NCBI GenBank assembly: GCA_947476045.1
Contig: CANJNZ010000007.1
Span: 1-64,000, forward strand
Origin: Chthoniobacteraceae bacterium
GTDB lineage: Bacteria > Verrucomicrobiota > Verrucomicrobiia > Chthoniobacterales > Chthoniobacteraceae
Direction of reading: 5' to 3'
Length of the DNA: 64,000 nt
The position numbers were made by a program, and so were the translations under genes. The notes below the pieces were generated by a model. That model was not told the DNA's origin. It was given only the letters and a program-made list of their open reading frames with translations, and did not search any database. Positions 52,979-61,870 of this stretch are shown one piece after another; the stretch's first letter is position 1; the number at the start of each line of letters is the position of its first letter.

Positions 52979-53356
52979 ATGGAAGCGGGAGATGAGTCCA
53001 TGGAGGCGGGAGATGAGTCCATGGAGGCGGGAGATGAGTCCATGGAGGTGGGAGATGAGTCCATGGAGCTGGGAGATGAGTCCATGGAGCTGGGAGATGA
53101 GTCCATGGAGGCGAGAGATGAGTCCATGGAGGCGGGAGATGAGTCCATGGAGCTGGGAGATGAGTCCATGGAGGCGAGAGATGAGTCCATGGAGTTGGGA
53201 GATGAGTCCATGAAGCTGGGATATGAGTCCATGGAGGCGGGAGATGAGTCCATGGAGGCGGGAGATGAGTCCATGGAGGCGGGAGATGAGTCCATGGAGG
53301 CGGGAGATGAGTCCATGGAGGCGGGAGATGAGTCCGTGGAGATGGGAGATGAGTCC
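52979..53356. repeat. 21-bp minisatellite, 18 units
   Basis: Eighteen contiguous units of ATGGAGGCGGGAGATGAGTC+C with single-base variants (GCG, CTG, GTG and TTG at the same place) and partial units at both ends. Because 21 is divisible by 3 and units lack stops, several frames on both strands stay open through it and produce 7-residue repeats, for example MEAGDES or MSPWRRE on the plus strand. I treat it as non-coding. Confidence 0.95.
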
Positions 53357-53486
53357 ATGGAAGGCGCAGGGACGCTGCCGCGATCTGCATGGATGTCACT
53401 CCGCTTGCCGCCACCGCTGTGGCGTCCGTCCCTTTCCCTCATGAACACAAAACAAAACAAAACATAACCAAGAAAACAATAAACCA

Positions 53487-54188
53487 ATGAAACGTCTGAA
53501 CTATTACCCGAGCCGCATCGCCGACCAGGTGAGCTGGCTGCAAAACCTCGCAATCAAACTGGCCATCTACGGCCCGAACATGACGATCCCGACCGGCGAG
53601 ATCGGGGCGTGTATTGATGATGCAAAATGGTGCGCTTATGTGCTGGGGCTCTGGCTCGCGGCATTGCGCACTTTTACGCCAGCCACGACGGACAAGGTGG
53701 ATGAGGCGCTGACGGGCACGAGTGACACGGTCATCACTCTGCCCACGTTCAGCGCACCGGCACTGCCCGGCGGTGTGTCTCCGCAAAAAGCGGGGGCGCT
53801 CACGCGCATCTTCACGATGGTGGGGAAGATCAAGCGCGATGCGTCTTACGACGAAGCGGTGGGAACGGACCTCGGCATCATCGGCCCGGTGGAAAGCGGG
53901 GAACACCCCGTGCCGAAGTTCACAATCGAGGCGCTGCCCGGTGTCGGTTCGCAAGTGGTGCGGATCGGGTTCTTCAAATTCACGCACATGGGAGTGGTGA
54001 TCGAATGCCGTCGCAACGGCGGCGCATGGGAGATGCTCGGGATTGATACGGAAAGCCCCTACATGGATGAGCGCGCGCTGCTCGCCCCCACCACGCCCGA
54101 GCTGCGCGAATACCGGATGCGCTTTTGGGACAAGGGCACGCCCAACGGCGATTGGACAGACGTGGCGAAGGTGACGGTCAGCCCGTGA
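53487..54188 (+). CDS. Verrucomicrobial hypothetical protein, possible Fn3-like C-terminus
   Basis: A 233-residue protein starting MKRLNYYPSRIADQVSWLQN. The N-terminal 140 residues are mainly helical; the C-terminal ~90 residues (HPVPKFTIEALPGVGSQVVR and on, with VVIECRRNGGAWEMLGIDTE and WTDVAKVTVSP) look like an Ig/Fn3 sandwich. I recall similar proteins in Verrucomicrobia near repeats, with no function. It is flanked by heptamer arrays and the 110-bp elements on both sides, an arrangement that suggests it moves or duplicates with them. Confidence 0.75.
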   Translation: MKRLNYYPSRIADQVSWLQNLAIKLAIYGPNMTIPTGEIGACIDDAKWCAYVLGLWLAALRTFTPATTDKVDEALTGTSDTVITLPTFSAPALPGGVSPQKAGALTRIFTMVGKIKRDASYDEAVGTDLGIIGPVESGEHPVPKFTIEALPGVGSQVVRIGFFKFTHMGVVIECRRNGGAWEMLGIDTESPYMDERALLAPTTPELREYRMRFWDKGTPNGDWTDVAKVTVSP

Positions 54189-54191
54189 TTT

Positions 54192-54226
54192 AATTGCGGA
54201 TTGCGGATTGCGGATTTGAGATTGCG
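54192..54226. repeat. GATTGCG heptamer array, intergenic
   Basis: Five units (AATTGCG, GATTGCG, GATTGCG, GATTTGA, GATTGCG), joined directly to copy 2 of the 110-bp element. Confidence 0.9.
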
Positions 54227-54339
54227 AGCCGAGCGGAGCGAACCGGAGCGTCAGCGGAGATGGTGCCGTGGGCGGAGGTGGGCGGCACAAACAGCAAGGC
54301 AGCCCGGAGGGACGCTGCGGCGGCAGCGGGCAATTGCGG
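54226..54339. repeat. Dispersed ~110-bp element, copy 2
   Basis: Same element as copy 1, same orientation, again preceded by a heptamer array, and ending in another ATTGCGGATT. Confidence 0.9.
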
Positions 54340-54405
54340 ATTTTTTTCCGCGCAGCGGGGCGCGCTCTTCACGGGGCGCGCTCCGTTTGTTTGTGGGAAT
54401 GGATT

Positions 54406-54516
54406 CGAGCGGAGCGAACCGGAGCGCTAGCGGAGATAGTGCCGTGGGCGGAGGTGGGCGGCACAAAGAGCCTGCCGCAGGCAGCCCGAAGGGGCGCGGC
54501 GGAGGCCGCGAGCAAT
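54406..54516. repeat. Dispersed ~110-bp element, copy 3
   Basis: A more diverged copy in the same orientation with a small insertion (GCCTGCCGCAG) in the middle; a last heptamer remnant ACGGATTGCGGATTGG follows at 54536-54551. No gene is supported between 54189 and 54601. Confidence 0.85.
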
Positions 54517-54601
54517 GTAGAATGACGAACGAATGACGGATTGCGGATTGGGGCGCATGGAGATGCACCACGAAAACACGAAGAACACGAAGGGGGAGGC
54601 G

Positions 54602-55846
54602 CTATTTGAGCTGTGCCTCAATGTCCTTGCTGCAAGCGTTGAAGAAGTCGCGGATGCGTTTGATCTCGTTGGGATAATTGCCCCCGGCTCCCGGATCCAC
54701 TTTGGCGATTTCCGGTTGGAGTCTCGCCTGTAGTTCATCGAGCCGCTTGTTCCATTTTTCAGGATCCATCAGCGTCCTGTTGATCTCGGCGAGACGTTTC
54801 ACATATAGCGCCTTGCCTTCCGGCGTCGCAATGACGCCTTGCGCGACGAGACCCTGCGGCGCACTCGGCCCGCCATAGGGATTGGTTCGCGAGGGGCCGA
54901 TGGGCGGATTGTATGAACCTCCGCCGCGCCGGAACTCCTGATCCAGACCCGATGGGATGATGGTGATCTTGTCGCGCTTGGGGTCGTGATAGACGCGGTA
55001 ATTGTTCCGGTTGTAGATGTATCCGTCCCAATCTCCGATGATGGTGAGCACGACGAACACGTTGATGAAGGCGTCCATATCGAGCAGCTTTTCCAGCCGC
55101 TCAAAACGCTTTTGCGGGTCGGGCTCGCGGGCGGCGGCGGTGAGCGCTTTCAAGTCGGCCCAGTCCTTCACGTCCTCCTTGGAGCTTGTGAGTTGGAGCT
55201 GCTGGTCCACGTCGCGGAGGAATCCGCCGTCGTAGAAATTGCCGTCCGCGTTTTTGAAATGCCGCCTCAGAAACTGAGAGTCGTAGCCTTCCTTCAAACA
55301 GTAAAAGCCGCGCACCTGCCCGTTGACGCTCACGACGGCGTGATGGAAGCGCGCGGCTGGCGCACCGGCACCCCGCAGTAATTCGCCGCAGATGAGTTCG
55401 GAAAGGTAGCTGCCGTCCTGCGCGGAGTTGGCGAGATGCCACTTCGACATGCCGTGAAACTTTTCCTTCCCGCCAAATTTCCCCATGCTGATCGTGAACC
55501 CGGCCTTGTCATTGATCTGCTTGAAGCTGCCGGCCCCGCCGCGGAGATGGATGCCGACATCGGGATACACTTTGCCGTCCACTGTGAGCGAGGCTTTGAT
55601 GTATTTGCGTGGCTCGGCGAGCAGCGGGCCGTTGGGTTTGATGAATCCGGGAGTGAGCCCGAGCGTAATCTCAATGTGCGGGATTTTTCCGCTGTTAAAG
55701 AACGCATCGCTTTCGGCTGCCGCCTTGTCCGGCGATTTTTCCGTTCCGTTATTCGGAGCCAGCTTCGTCGGCTCCGGAGCCGCCAGCAAAGTGGCGGTCA
55801 GCAACGGAAACGCGAACAGCAGCGCAGTGCGGGAAGTTACATACAT
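54602..55846 (-). CDS. Secreted CotH-family protein
   Basis: CotH proteins are atypical secreted kinases first known from spore coat assembly. The 414-residue protein has a signal peptide (1-23), then IPHIEITLGLTPGFI, GIHLRGGAGSFKQINDKAGFTI with the conserved Arg, KFHGMSKWHLANSAQDGSYL, and the catalytic-type segments VSVNGQVRGFYCLKEGYDSQF, and IPSGLDQEFRRGGG with the metal-binding Asp. In Verrucomicrobia and Planctomycetes CotH genes often sit alone, as here. It may phosphorylate surface proteins, but no target is indicated. ATG 55846. Confidence 0.88.
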   Translation of the reverse strand: MYVTSRTALLFAFPLLTATLLAAPEPTKLAPNNGTEKSPDKAAAESDAFFNSGKIPHIEITLGLTPGFIKPNGPLLAEPRKYIKASLTVDGKVYPDVGIHLRGGAGSFKQINDKAGFTISMGKFGGKEKFHGMSKWHLANSAQDGSYLSELICGELLRGAGAPAARFHHAVVSVNGQVRGFYCLKEGYDSQFLRRHFKNADGNFYDGGFLRDVDQQLQLTSSKEDVKDWADLKALTAAAREPDPQKRFERLEKLLDMDAFINVFVVLTIIGDWDGYIYNRNNYRVYHDPKRDKITIIPSGLDQEFRRGGGSYNPPIGPSRTNPYGGPSAPQGLVAQGVIATPEGKALYVKRLAEINRTLMDPEKWNKRLDELQARLQPEIAKVDPGAGGNYPNEIKRIRDFFNACSKDIEAQLK

Positions 55847-56087
55847 TATTTTTGCGGAGTCGTCTTCAACAACCCTCGCCCTATCAGATCAGCAGGAACA
55901 ATATTCCTTCGTTGCTTCGCCACTTCGCGGTTGCATCATGTTCTGTATTTCAGCCGGATTTTACTTGGCGGGGAGGGGCGGTTTTCGTGATTTTGGGATG
56001 GTTCTTTGAACAAGAGGGAAGATTGACCTTGACCAGAAGGGGCATGCCCGCCAGTTTCCCCGCCTCTTTTCACCAAATTATACCTAT

Positions 56088-56354
56088 ATGAGCCGAGTCT
56101 GTGACATTACTGGAGTTAAAGCGCTGCGTGGCAGCAAAATTCACCGCCGTGGTCTGGCCAAGAAGAAGGGCGGTATCGGTCAGCACGTGACCGCGATTAC
56201 ACCGCGCTATTTCAAGCCGAACCTCAAAACGAAGCGCATCTGGGTGCCCGAGTTGAAGAAATTTGTGAGCGTGAAGCTGTCCATGCGGGCGCTCAAGACC
56301 ATCAATAAGAATGGTGCTTACGCCACGCTAAAAAAGGCTGGCATTGTCGTGTAA
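56088..56354 (+). CDS. rpmB: Ribosomal protein L28
   Basis: An 88-residue basic protein with the L28 pattern: MSRVCDITGVKALRGSKIHRR (split VCDITG, GLAKKKGGIGQHVTAI), TPRYFKPNLKTKRIWVP, and the C-terminal LSMRALKTINKNGAY. L28 binds 23S rRNA in the large subunit. The zinc-type variant with four Cys is not present; only one Cys, at position 5, is visible. It is followed by a small conserved gene and a terminator. Confidence 0.97.
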   Translation: MSRVCDITGVKALRGSKIHRRGLAKKKGGIGQHVTAITPRYFKPNLKTKRIWVPELKKFVSVKLSMRALKTINKNGAYATLKKAGIVV

Positions 56355-56408
56355 GGACTGACTACTCTACCCGCGTCCGCTCAACCAAACCACAACCACA
56401 CAAAACTT

Positions 56409-56615
56409 ATGGCATTCTCTGTCGTCTCCAACAAATCCAAGAAAACCTATTTCCTTCACGCCCGCTTGCAGAAGCTCAAGGGCGGTCAGGAAGTCACCCT
56501 CTACTACTTCGGCGGCGAGGCGAAAGCCGGCGCGATTGACGCTCTGCCCGCTGGAATGGAAATCATGGAAAACGAGCGCACCGGTCTTCCGATGCTTCGC
56601 AAGATCAAGAAGTAG
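56409..56615 (+). CDS. Small conserved protein linked to rpmB
   Basis: A 68-residue protein starting MAFSVVSNKSKKTYFLHARL, with GGQEVTLYYFGGEAK and ENERTGLPMLRKIKK. I remember the same order, L28 followed by this protein, in other Verrucomicrobia. The fold is probably a small beta sheet with basic ends, so RNA or ribosome association is possible but not shown. It lies 54 nt downstream of rpmB. Confidence 0.8.
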   Translation: MAFSVVSNKSKKTYFLHARLQKLKGGQEVTLYYFGGEAKAGAIDALPAGMEIMENERTGLPMLRKIKK

Positions 56616-56635
56616 GCATTCGCTAATTTTTGAAC

Positions 56636-56680
56636 ACTGGCGGCCTGGAGCATGTCTCCGAGCCGCCAGTTTCATTTTCC
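56636..56680 (+). terminator. Hairpin terminator after the rpmB pair
   Basis: ACTGGCGGC (56636-56644) and GCCGCCAGT (56662-56670) make a perfect 9-bp stem with a secondary GGAG/CTCC hairpin in its loop, then TTCATTTTCC. The next gene begins 14 nt later, so it ends the rpmB transcript ahead of the GTPase gene. Confidence 0.75.
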
Positions 56681-56693
56681 AAAGCACACACTG

Positions 56694-57647
56694 ATGAGCC
56701 AGAAACGCATTCCCGTCACCATTCTCACCGGCTTCCTCGGAGCCGGAAAGACGACCCTTCTCAATTACATCCTCAAGCAGCAGCACGGTTACAAATTCGC
56801 AGTGATCGTGAATGAAATGGGGAAGATCGGCGTGGATGGCGCGCTGGTGGAGAAGACGGAGGACGACATTCTCGAACTGAACAACGGCTGCGTCTGCTGC
56901 TCGGTGCGCAAGGATCTGGTCGCCGGGGTGCAGAAGCTGATCAAGCGCGGCGGGTTTGATTATCTGCTCATCGAGACGACGGGAGCAGCGGATCCGCAGC
57001 CGGTGGCGCAGACTTTTCTGAACATCCCGCAACTCCAGCAGCATGTGATGCTGGATTCGATCATCACCGTGGTGGATGCGGAGCAGATCGAGAAGCAGAT
57101 GAAGGCGCAGGAAACGGCTCGCGAGCAGATCGTGATGGCGGATTTTATTTTGCTGAACAAGACCGACCTCGTGGATGAGGCGCAGCTTGTGAAAGTGGAG
57201 GGCATCATCCGCGAACTGAACCCGCACTGCACCATCGTGCGCACGAACCAGTCGCAGGCGAACCTGAAGGAGTTGCTCGATATGAACGCCTTCGATCTCG
57301 ATAAGAAGCTCGCGGTGGACCCGGAGTTTCTGAACGAGATGCGCAACCGGCATCACCACGACATCAACTCGTTTTCGTATTCCTACGAGAAGCCGTTCGT
57401 GATCGAGAAACTGGAATTTTTCATCCAGACGATTTCCGAGAAGGAGCAGATTTACCGCAGCAAGGGATTCCTCAACATCGCGGGCAATCCGCGCCGCGCG
57501 ATTTTCCACGGAGTGAACAATCGTTTCACGCTGCTGTGGGATCGGCTTTGGGAAAAGGACGAGAAGCGCCAGAGCCAGCTCGTCTTCATCGGCAAGAATC
57601 TCGACGAGGCAAAAATCCGCCGCGAGCTGGACGGCTGCCTCGCTTAA
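56694..57647 (+). CDS. COG0523 GTPase (CobW/G3E family metal chaperone)
   Basis: A 317-residue GTPase: Walker [10 protein letters not shown] (13-21), [15 protein letters not shown], the metal-binding [11 protein letters not shown] (CxCC, 65-75), [16 protein letters not shown], and NKTD (specificity motif). Residues RHHHDINSF and further His/Glu positions at the C-terminal domain may bind metal. Members insert zinc, cobalt or other metals into client proteins. No Zur-like operator or metal gene is evident here, so the metal is not assigned. ATG 56694 is chosen because the family start ([10 protein letters not shown]) follows immediately. Confidence 0.92.
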   Translation: MSQKRIPVTILTGFLGAGKTTLLNYILKQQHGYKFAVIVNEMGKIGVDGALVEKTEDDILELNNGCVCCSVRKDLVAGVQKLIKRGGFDYLLIETTGAADPQPVAQTFLNIPQLQQHVMLDSIITVVDAEQIEKQMKAQETAREQIVMADFILLNKTDLVDEAQLVKVEGIIRELNPHCTIVRTNQSQANLKELLDMNAFDLDKKLAVDPEFLNEMRNRHHHDINSFSYSYEKPFVIEKLEFFIQTISEKEQIYRSKGFLNIAGNPRRAIFHGVNNRFTLLWDRLWEKDEKRQSQLVFIGKNLDEAKIRRELDGCLA

Positions 57648-57730
57648 GCGGGGCTGGTGCTCTTCATTTACGTCGCCCGCATTTTGTGCCGGCAACGCCA
57701 TCTGCCTGCTGCCACACAGACGAAGCCAGC

Positions 57731-58372
57731 CTACTTTTCCACGGCGGAGTTGCCCGGCGCTGCTTTGTCAGCCTGCTTCTGTTGTGGGCCTGATTTAAGA
57801 ATAATCCATCGAAACATGCTTTTTGTGCCTTCTTCGTGGACGCGATCAAATTCTTTGATGGGAGCATAAATGATGACTGCCAGAGAGTGCTCCGTATCCA
57901 GATTCACAAGGGCGATTGAAGTGGTGAAATCGCGAGCGAGATAGGTGTAGGTGAAAGTCAGTTCGCGGGAGCTCAGCCCTTCGAGCAGGAATGGGCTGGG
58001 GATTTCTTGCACGAAGGCCTGCTTTTGAGCCACGGCAGGGAGGAATGGCTTAATCCACTCAGATGCTGCTTGAGGATCTACCTTTCCGTCCGGTGCCTCG
58101 GCGGCCTTTCGTGGAATGATGCGCAACTCCATACCGGTGTTGGTCTGTTCGGGGACAGTGAGCAGCAGGCTGGATTCCCCGCCGGATATTTTCCAATTCG
58201 CTGGCGGCTGCCACTGAACTCGACGCTCACCATCGTCAAAATAAATGACGGGAATCTTTACTCCCTCCAAGTCACGGAAACCGTAACGTGGCGTAAGTTC
58301 CAGGGCATGTAGCGAGCCAGCCGATAGACTCGCAACAAAGCCAAAGGCGAGAAATCTAAAGATTGCTTTCAT
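57731..58372 (-). CDS. Secreted hypothetical protein, last gene of the pilin operon
   Basis: A 213-residue protein with signal peptide (1-24, ending SLHA) and a predominantly beta domain; parts such as VQWQPPANWKISGGESSLLL and AEAPDGKVDPQAASEWIKPF, then FTYTYLARDFTTSIALVNLD recall lipoprotein-like stress proteins without a named family. Its ATG overlaps the stop of the PilX-like gene (TGATG, one shared base), so it is coupled to the pilin genes. It converges with the GTPase gene. Confidence 0.75.
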   Translation of the reverse strand: MKAIFRFLAFGFVASLSAGSLHALELTPRYGFRDLEGVKIPVIYFDDGERRVQWQPPANWKISGGESSLLLTVPEQTNTGMELRIIPRKAAEAPDGKVDPQAASEWIKPFLPAVAQKQAFVQEIPSPFLLEGLSSRELTFTYTYLARDFTTSIALVNLDTEHSLAVIIYAPIKEFDRVHEEGTKSMFRWIILKSGPQQKQADKAAPGNSAVEK

Positions 58373-60291
58373 CAGCGAATTACACGAGTTCCACGCTCAT
58401 ACGTCCGTGCGATGTGAAAGCCCGGCGGATTGGCGTCTTGCAGCAGCGTGTCATAATACCAGCGGCGATTTGGCGGGCTGTATCGTGCAGAACTCCAGGT
58501 TCCCTTTGCCTGCTGGCTGTTGTAAAGCGGCGCGAGCGACCCATAGACGGTAAAATAATCACCAGACCAATCTTCGAGGAAGCGAGTGTAGTTTTCAGTG
58601 CCTCCGCTATATGAACTGCTTGTCGTGGGAACGGTGCCGCCGAGTAATGCGCAGTTGACTGTCGTGTTGCTGGCAGCGGGTCCCGCTCCGCCTGGCCCGC
58701 TGGATGTCGAGTTTGTGTCGAGCCATGCATTGGAAAGAATATTGATGGAGTCTCCCATCACCGCAGCGGGAGCGCGTGTATAGCCAGTTACGACAGGACT
58801 TGGTTTATCTGCCGGGGGTGTGTAAGAGGTGGCGGTGTTGGAGGCGGGCTGCGTCGTGCCTGTTGCACCGGTATTGTAATCCCCCTGAATATAAACTGGA
58901 TTCGGTGAGATGACTGAAAATCCAGTGCCGGTCGTTGAGTTATAGGGGAGTTTCGCTCCATTTGTCAGTTTTACCGCGCGGCTTTTACTACTGGTGACTG
59001 TGCCGGTGCCAATCTTTGTGCTGACGATGGTGCCGTAACTGGTGTCCGCAATGTAAAAAGTGAGACCATCGTTCGAATTGTTGTTATCCGTAATTTTCGC
59101 AGCGCTGTATGCCGTGGTAATCGCTCCAACATTGAGTGAAACTGTTCGGACATTGTCCCCCTGACGTTGGTCGTAAAGCGCTGTGTTTGTCGTTAAGGCG
59201 CCGGTGATCGCAATGTAATCCTGGGATGTTGCGGCTAGAGCCGTCGTCGAAGCGCCTTTGTAGATGGTCACTGCGTTCGCGGAGTTTACATAAATGCGGT
59301 AATCAGCAGTGGAAACCAGCCGTTCTGTAAGAGATGGGTCCAATTGAAGAACATCACTGAAACTCGTGTTGGCCTCCTCGAGGATTTCGTGATAGCCGTC
59401 ATTATTGGGGTTTCCATCAGAATTTGTATCATTGCTGATGATATCATCCGTGAAATTGGGATCGAGCGACGTAAATGGGACATCAAACAGCTTCTGCGTT
59501 TGTCCGACGTGTGGTGGGCTTGACAGACTCCAGTTGTCCCCAAGTCCACTGGTCCCGATGGTGGGAGCTGTGGTTCCATAGCGAGGGTCGTTGCTTCTGT
59601 AGTTGGTAGTGTGCGTTCCGGTAAAAGCCACGTCCTGCAAATAATGAAGGCTGTCCGATGCTGTGTAGAGGTCACCGCTGATGAAAACAGGTCCATCCAC
59701 ATACATCGGAGGGCCGGGATGCATTTCGGTGACAGGCTGGGTGCTGAAATAAAAATAGGAAAAGAAACTTTTGCCACCGCGAACAAAATTTCTCTGCACA
59801 GTGAGCGTCGAGTTGTTGCCCAAAGAGGTGCTTTTTACTGTCACGGTCGCCAGATAATTCAGGCGCATGATCAGGCTCGATTTTGTGCCATTTTCAGCGA
59901 GCGGCCGATCTGAGGTGCCGGTCAGCGGAGCAAGGAGCGGAGTTGCAGCCTGAACGCTCCAGCTAACCAGTGTGACATTGGGTGGCGCGGGAAGTTGGGT
60001 GCTTGTCGGTGCAGTGAGAGCACTTTGCAGTGACGAATTGGTGAGCCCCTGTGTGCGGTCGGTATTGTTGTTCACTGCTATCATGGCGCCCCTCCATTGA
60101 TCGTAGAGGCTCTCCATCACACCATCTGCGTAGGAGATCATTTTCGCCCGGTCCACGCTGCGGTTTGCCATGCGTGCATTGAAATTGGTGACGTTGAGGG
60201 ACACTCCGACCAGCATGGAGCCTATCAATAAAGCGACCATAACAACGCCAAGGGCGCTGCCTTGTTTTGTGCGGATAAGTATATTTCTCAT
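58372..60291 (-). CDS. PilX-like large minor pilin component
   Basis: A 639-residue protein. The first ~40 residues (RTKQGSALGVVMVALLIGSM) match the PilX_N type: a hydrophobic helix near the start preceded by KQGSALG, where type IV minor pilins have a prepilin peptidase site. After NVTNFNARMANRSVDRAKMI comes a long beta-rich, Thr/Ser/Asn-rich domain (about 100-600) without a clear family. Such large PilX-like proteins sit at the pilus tip in other bacteria. It overlaps both neighbours (4 nt with PilW-like, 1 nt with the secreted gene). Confidence 0.75.
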   Translation of the reverse strand: MRNILIRTKQGSALGVVMVALLIGSMLVGVSLNVTNFNARMANRSVDRAKMISYADGVMESLYDQWRGAMIAVNNNTDRTQGLTNSSLQSALTAPTSTQLPAPPNVTLVSWSVQAATPLLAPLTGTSDRPLAENGTKSSLIMRLNYLATVTVKSTSLGNNSTLTVQRNFVRGGKSFFSYFYFSTQPVTEMHPGPPMYVDGPVFISGDLYTASDSLHYLQDVAFTGTHTTNYRSNDPRYGTTAPTIGTSGLGDNWSLSSPPHVGQTQKLFDVPFTSLDPNFTDDIISNDTNSDGNPNNDGYHEILEEANTSFSDVLQLDPSLTERLVSTADYRIYVNSANAVTIYKGASTTALAATSQDYIAITGALTTNTALYDQRQGDNVRTVSLNVGAITTAYSAAKITDNNNSNDGLTFYIADTSYGTIVSTKIGTGTVTSSKSRAVKLTNGAKLPYNSTTGTGFSVISPNPVYIQGDYNTGATGTTQPASNTATSYTPPADKPSPVVTGYTRAPAAVMGDSINILSNAWLDTNSTSSGPGGAGPAASNTTVNCALLGGTVPTTSSSYSGGTENYTRFLEDWSGDYFTVYGSLAPLYNSQQAKGTWSSARYSPPNRRWYYDTLLQDANPPGFHIARTYERGTRVIR

Positions 60292-61199
60292 TGTGGTGTT
60301 TGCAGGGTTGATACAAATGGTGGCTGGTCTCTGACTGAAATTACCGTTTGCAATGTCAGTGCGCCGTTCGGAAAATTGGTGTTTGAATACTTCAAGTCGT
60401 AGGCTTCGAACGAAAGGCGCAGATTCGTGCGCTCAGAGGATGTGCTGGAACTCGTCGCATAGAGGACGGAGAATGGCTTTGGGGATGTGATATTGTAGCA
60501 GACAGCGGCGCAGGTAGAGGGCGCGTTGGAATAGTCGGAATGAAACCTCAAAGTGTTATTGTAAACGGAGTATGCCACCTGCCGGTAAAACATAGCGGTG
60601 GTTACTTTCGGACTGGTGGTGGACAGAGTATAGCCTGTGCCGCTATTATTTACATTAGCGATTGTGACAACTCCAGTTGGGGAGATAACCGTTGGAGCAG
60701 TGACAATAGCACTTATCCGGAACTCTTTATCGATGAGAGGCAGCCAGACTTTATCATTAACTCTTGGTGTATAGCGTAAAGCGCCGCTTACAGCCGGGCC
60801 GAAATTAAAGCTGAGGTTGGTGGCTGTGGCGGCAGCATCAGCATTCAACTGAACGGGCCCTCCCACTTGCATCCAATACCGCACCGCATTCGATCTGGAA
60901 CTGATATATTGCCCCGAGAGCGGGTCTAGATCGGTTGAAACGGTAGTTGTAGAATCGGTGTATGAGGTCCCGTCAAAATTCACCAGGGTGAATATCGAAC
61001 CAGAAGACTGGATGTCTTTTACGAGACGGTTCGCTGCCTGCGTAAAAGCTCCGCTGCCATGATTATAAGCCAGATTCTTAGCGCTGAGACGGGAGGTGGC
61101 CCAACTTAGTGACACCATTCCCAGTGTCACACCTAAACCTATGGTCATCGCCACTACCAACTCGGTGATCGTATATCCGGATTTATTAAGTGATTTCAT
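60288..61199 (-). CDS. PilW-like prepilin
   Basis: A 303-residue protein with a prepilin leader: MKSLNKSG-YTITELVVAMTI, cleavage after Gly8 and Glu at +5, followed by the hydrophobic helix to about residue 30. The globular part has the layout of PilW (RLVKDIQSSGSIFTL, and a long domain with VMYRQVAYSVYNN-like TAMFYRQVAYSVYNNTL). The start is 12 nt after the PilV-like stop, and its stop overlaps the PilX-like start by 4 nt. Confidence 0.85.
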   Translation of the reverse strand: MKSLNKSGYTITELVVAMTIGLGVTLGMVSLSWATSRLSAKNLAYNHGSGAFTQAANRLVKDIQSSGSIFTLVNFDGTSYTDSTTTVSTDLDPLSGQYISSRSNAVRYWMQVGGPVQLNADAAATATNLSFNFGPAVSGALRYTPRVNDKVWLPLIDKEFRISAIVTAPTVISPTGVVTIANVNNSGTGYTLSTTSPKVTTAMFYRQVAYSVYNNTLRFHSDYSNAPSTCAAVCYNITSPKPFSVLYATSSSTSSERTNLRLSFEAYDLKYSNTNFPNGALTLQTVISVRDQPPFVSTLQTPQ

Positions 61200-61211
61200 A
61201 TACTGGAAGTC

Positions 61212-61721
61212 TCAGATATTGTCCGTGGTGCGCATACTGTTCATGCTTACGGAATACGTTCTTCCACGATAGGAATAGGTCACGGTAACGACTGCGCTTC
61301 TGACGCGGGCGCTGATACTCGTGACGGTCGTTGTTCGGGTCGCGTTTGCCTGCAGATCCAAATTTGTGAACGCGGTTGAGAGGCCGGTCGCATTATTGAA
61401 GTTATCGTTATCGAGCGGGAGATTGTTTTCTGTCGTGGCTCCCACCACGAGTATTGCGGGAGCTGAGGTTGCGACATCCCATGGCGTTGTCATGAACAAG
61501 TCGATTCGTTGCTGCACAAAAGCCAGTGCCAACGTCCTAAGTCTTGAAACGGCGGCATACCGATTGAGCTGTGTAAGAGCGACTAAAGAGGTGCATGCGA
61601 ATACTGCCATAATGGATGCCGCAATTAAAACCTCCACCATGGTAAAGCCCTGCCTCTGCCTTCTGGCAGGGCCCATGATGGGTAGTTTTTGGCATTGAAC
61701 GGTAAAATCCATAACTGTCAT
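61212..61721 (-). CDS. PilV-like prepilin
   Basis: A 169-residue protein: leader with RRQRQG then FTMVEVLIAASIMAVFA, i.e. a type III prepilin cleavage site with Glu5, followed by a small globular domain similar to PilV (VQQRIDLFMTTPWDVAT, VRSAVVTVTYSYRGRTYSVS). It is the first gene of the minor-pilin operon PilV-PilW-PilX-secreted. The start is uncertain: ATG 61721, 61712 or a later one would all keep the leader. Confidence 0.85.
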   Translation of the reverse strand: MTVMDFTVQCQKLPIMGPARRQRQGFTMVEVLIAASIMAVFACTSLVALTQLNRYAAVSRLRTLALAFVQQRIDLFMTTPWDVATSAPAILVVGATTENNLPLDNDNFNNATGLSTAFTNLDLQANATRTTTVTSISARVRSAVVTVTYSYRGRTYSVSMNSMRTTDNI

Positions 61722-61870
61722 AAAGCATCAAATGTGCCAGACAACCAAGTAATCAACAGCATTACTGCGTGAAACGATAGGGTGGCGGGTGACTTGCGGA
61801 TGACTCAGGACGAATAGTGCAAATTTCAATCGTGCCAGAATGGAGCGGTTCGCATAAGAGACTCCGCGCT

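Noticed and set aside
52979-53356. CRISPR array
   Set aside because: Units of 21 bp are directly adjacent, with no spacers, and no cas gene is in the window.
52520-53553. Long open frames on both strands across the minisatellite (315-329 residues)
   Set aside because: They result from stop-free 21-bp units; the flanks are made of heptamer and 110-bp repeats and show no protein-like composition.
56030-56087. Promoter for rpmB from TTATACC just before the ATG
   Set aside because: The box would be about 5 nt from the start codon and has no -35; the GGGCATGCCC palindrome nearby is short and unproven.
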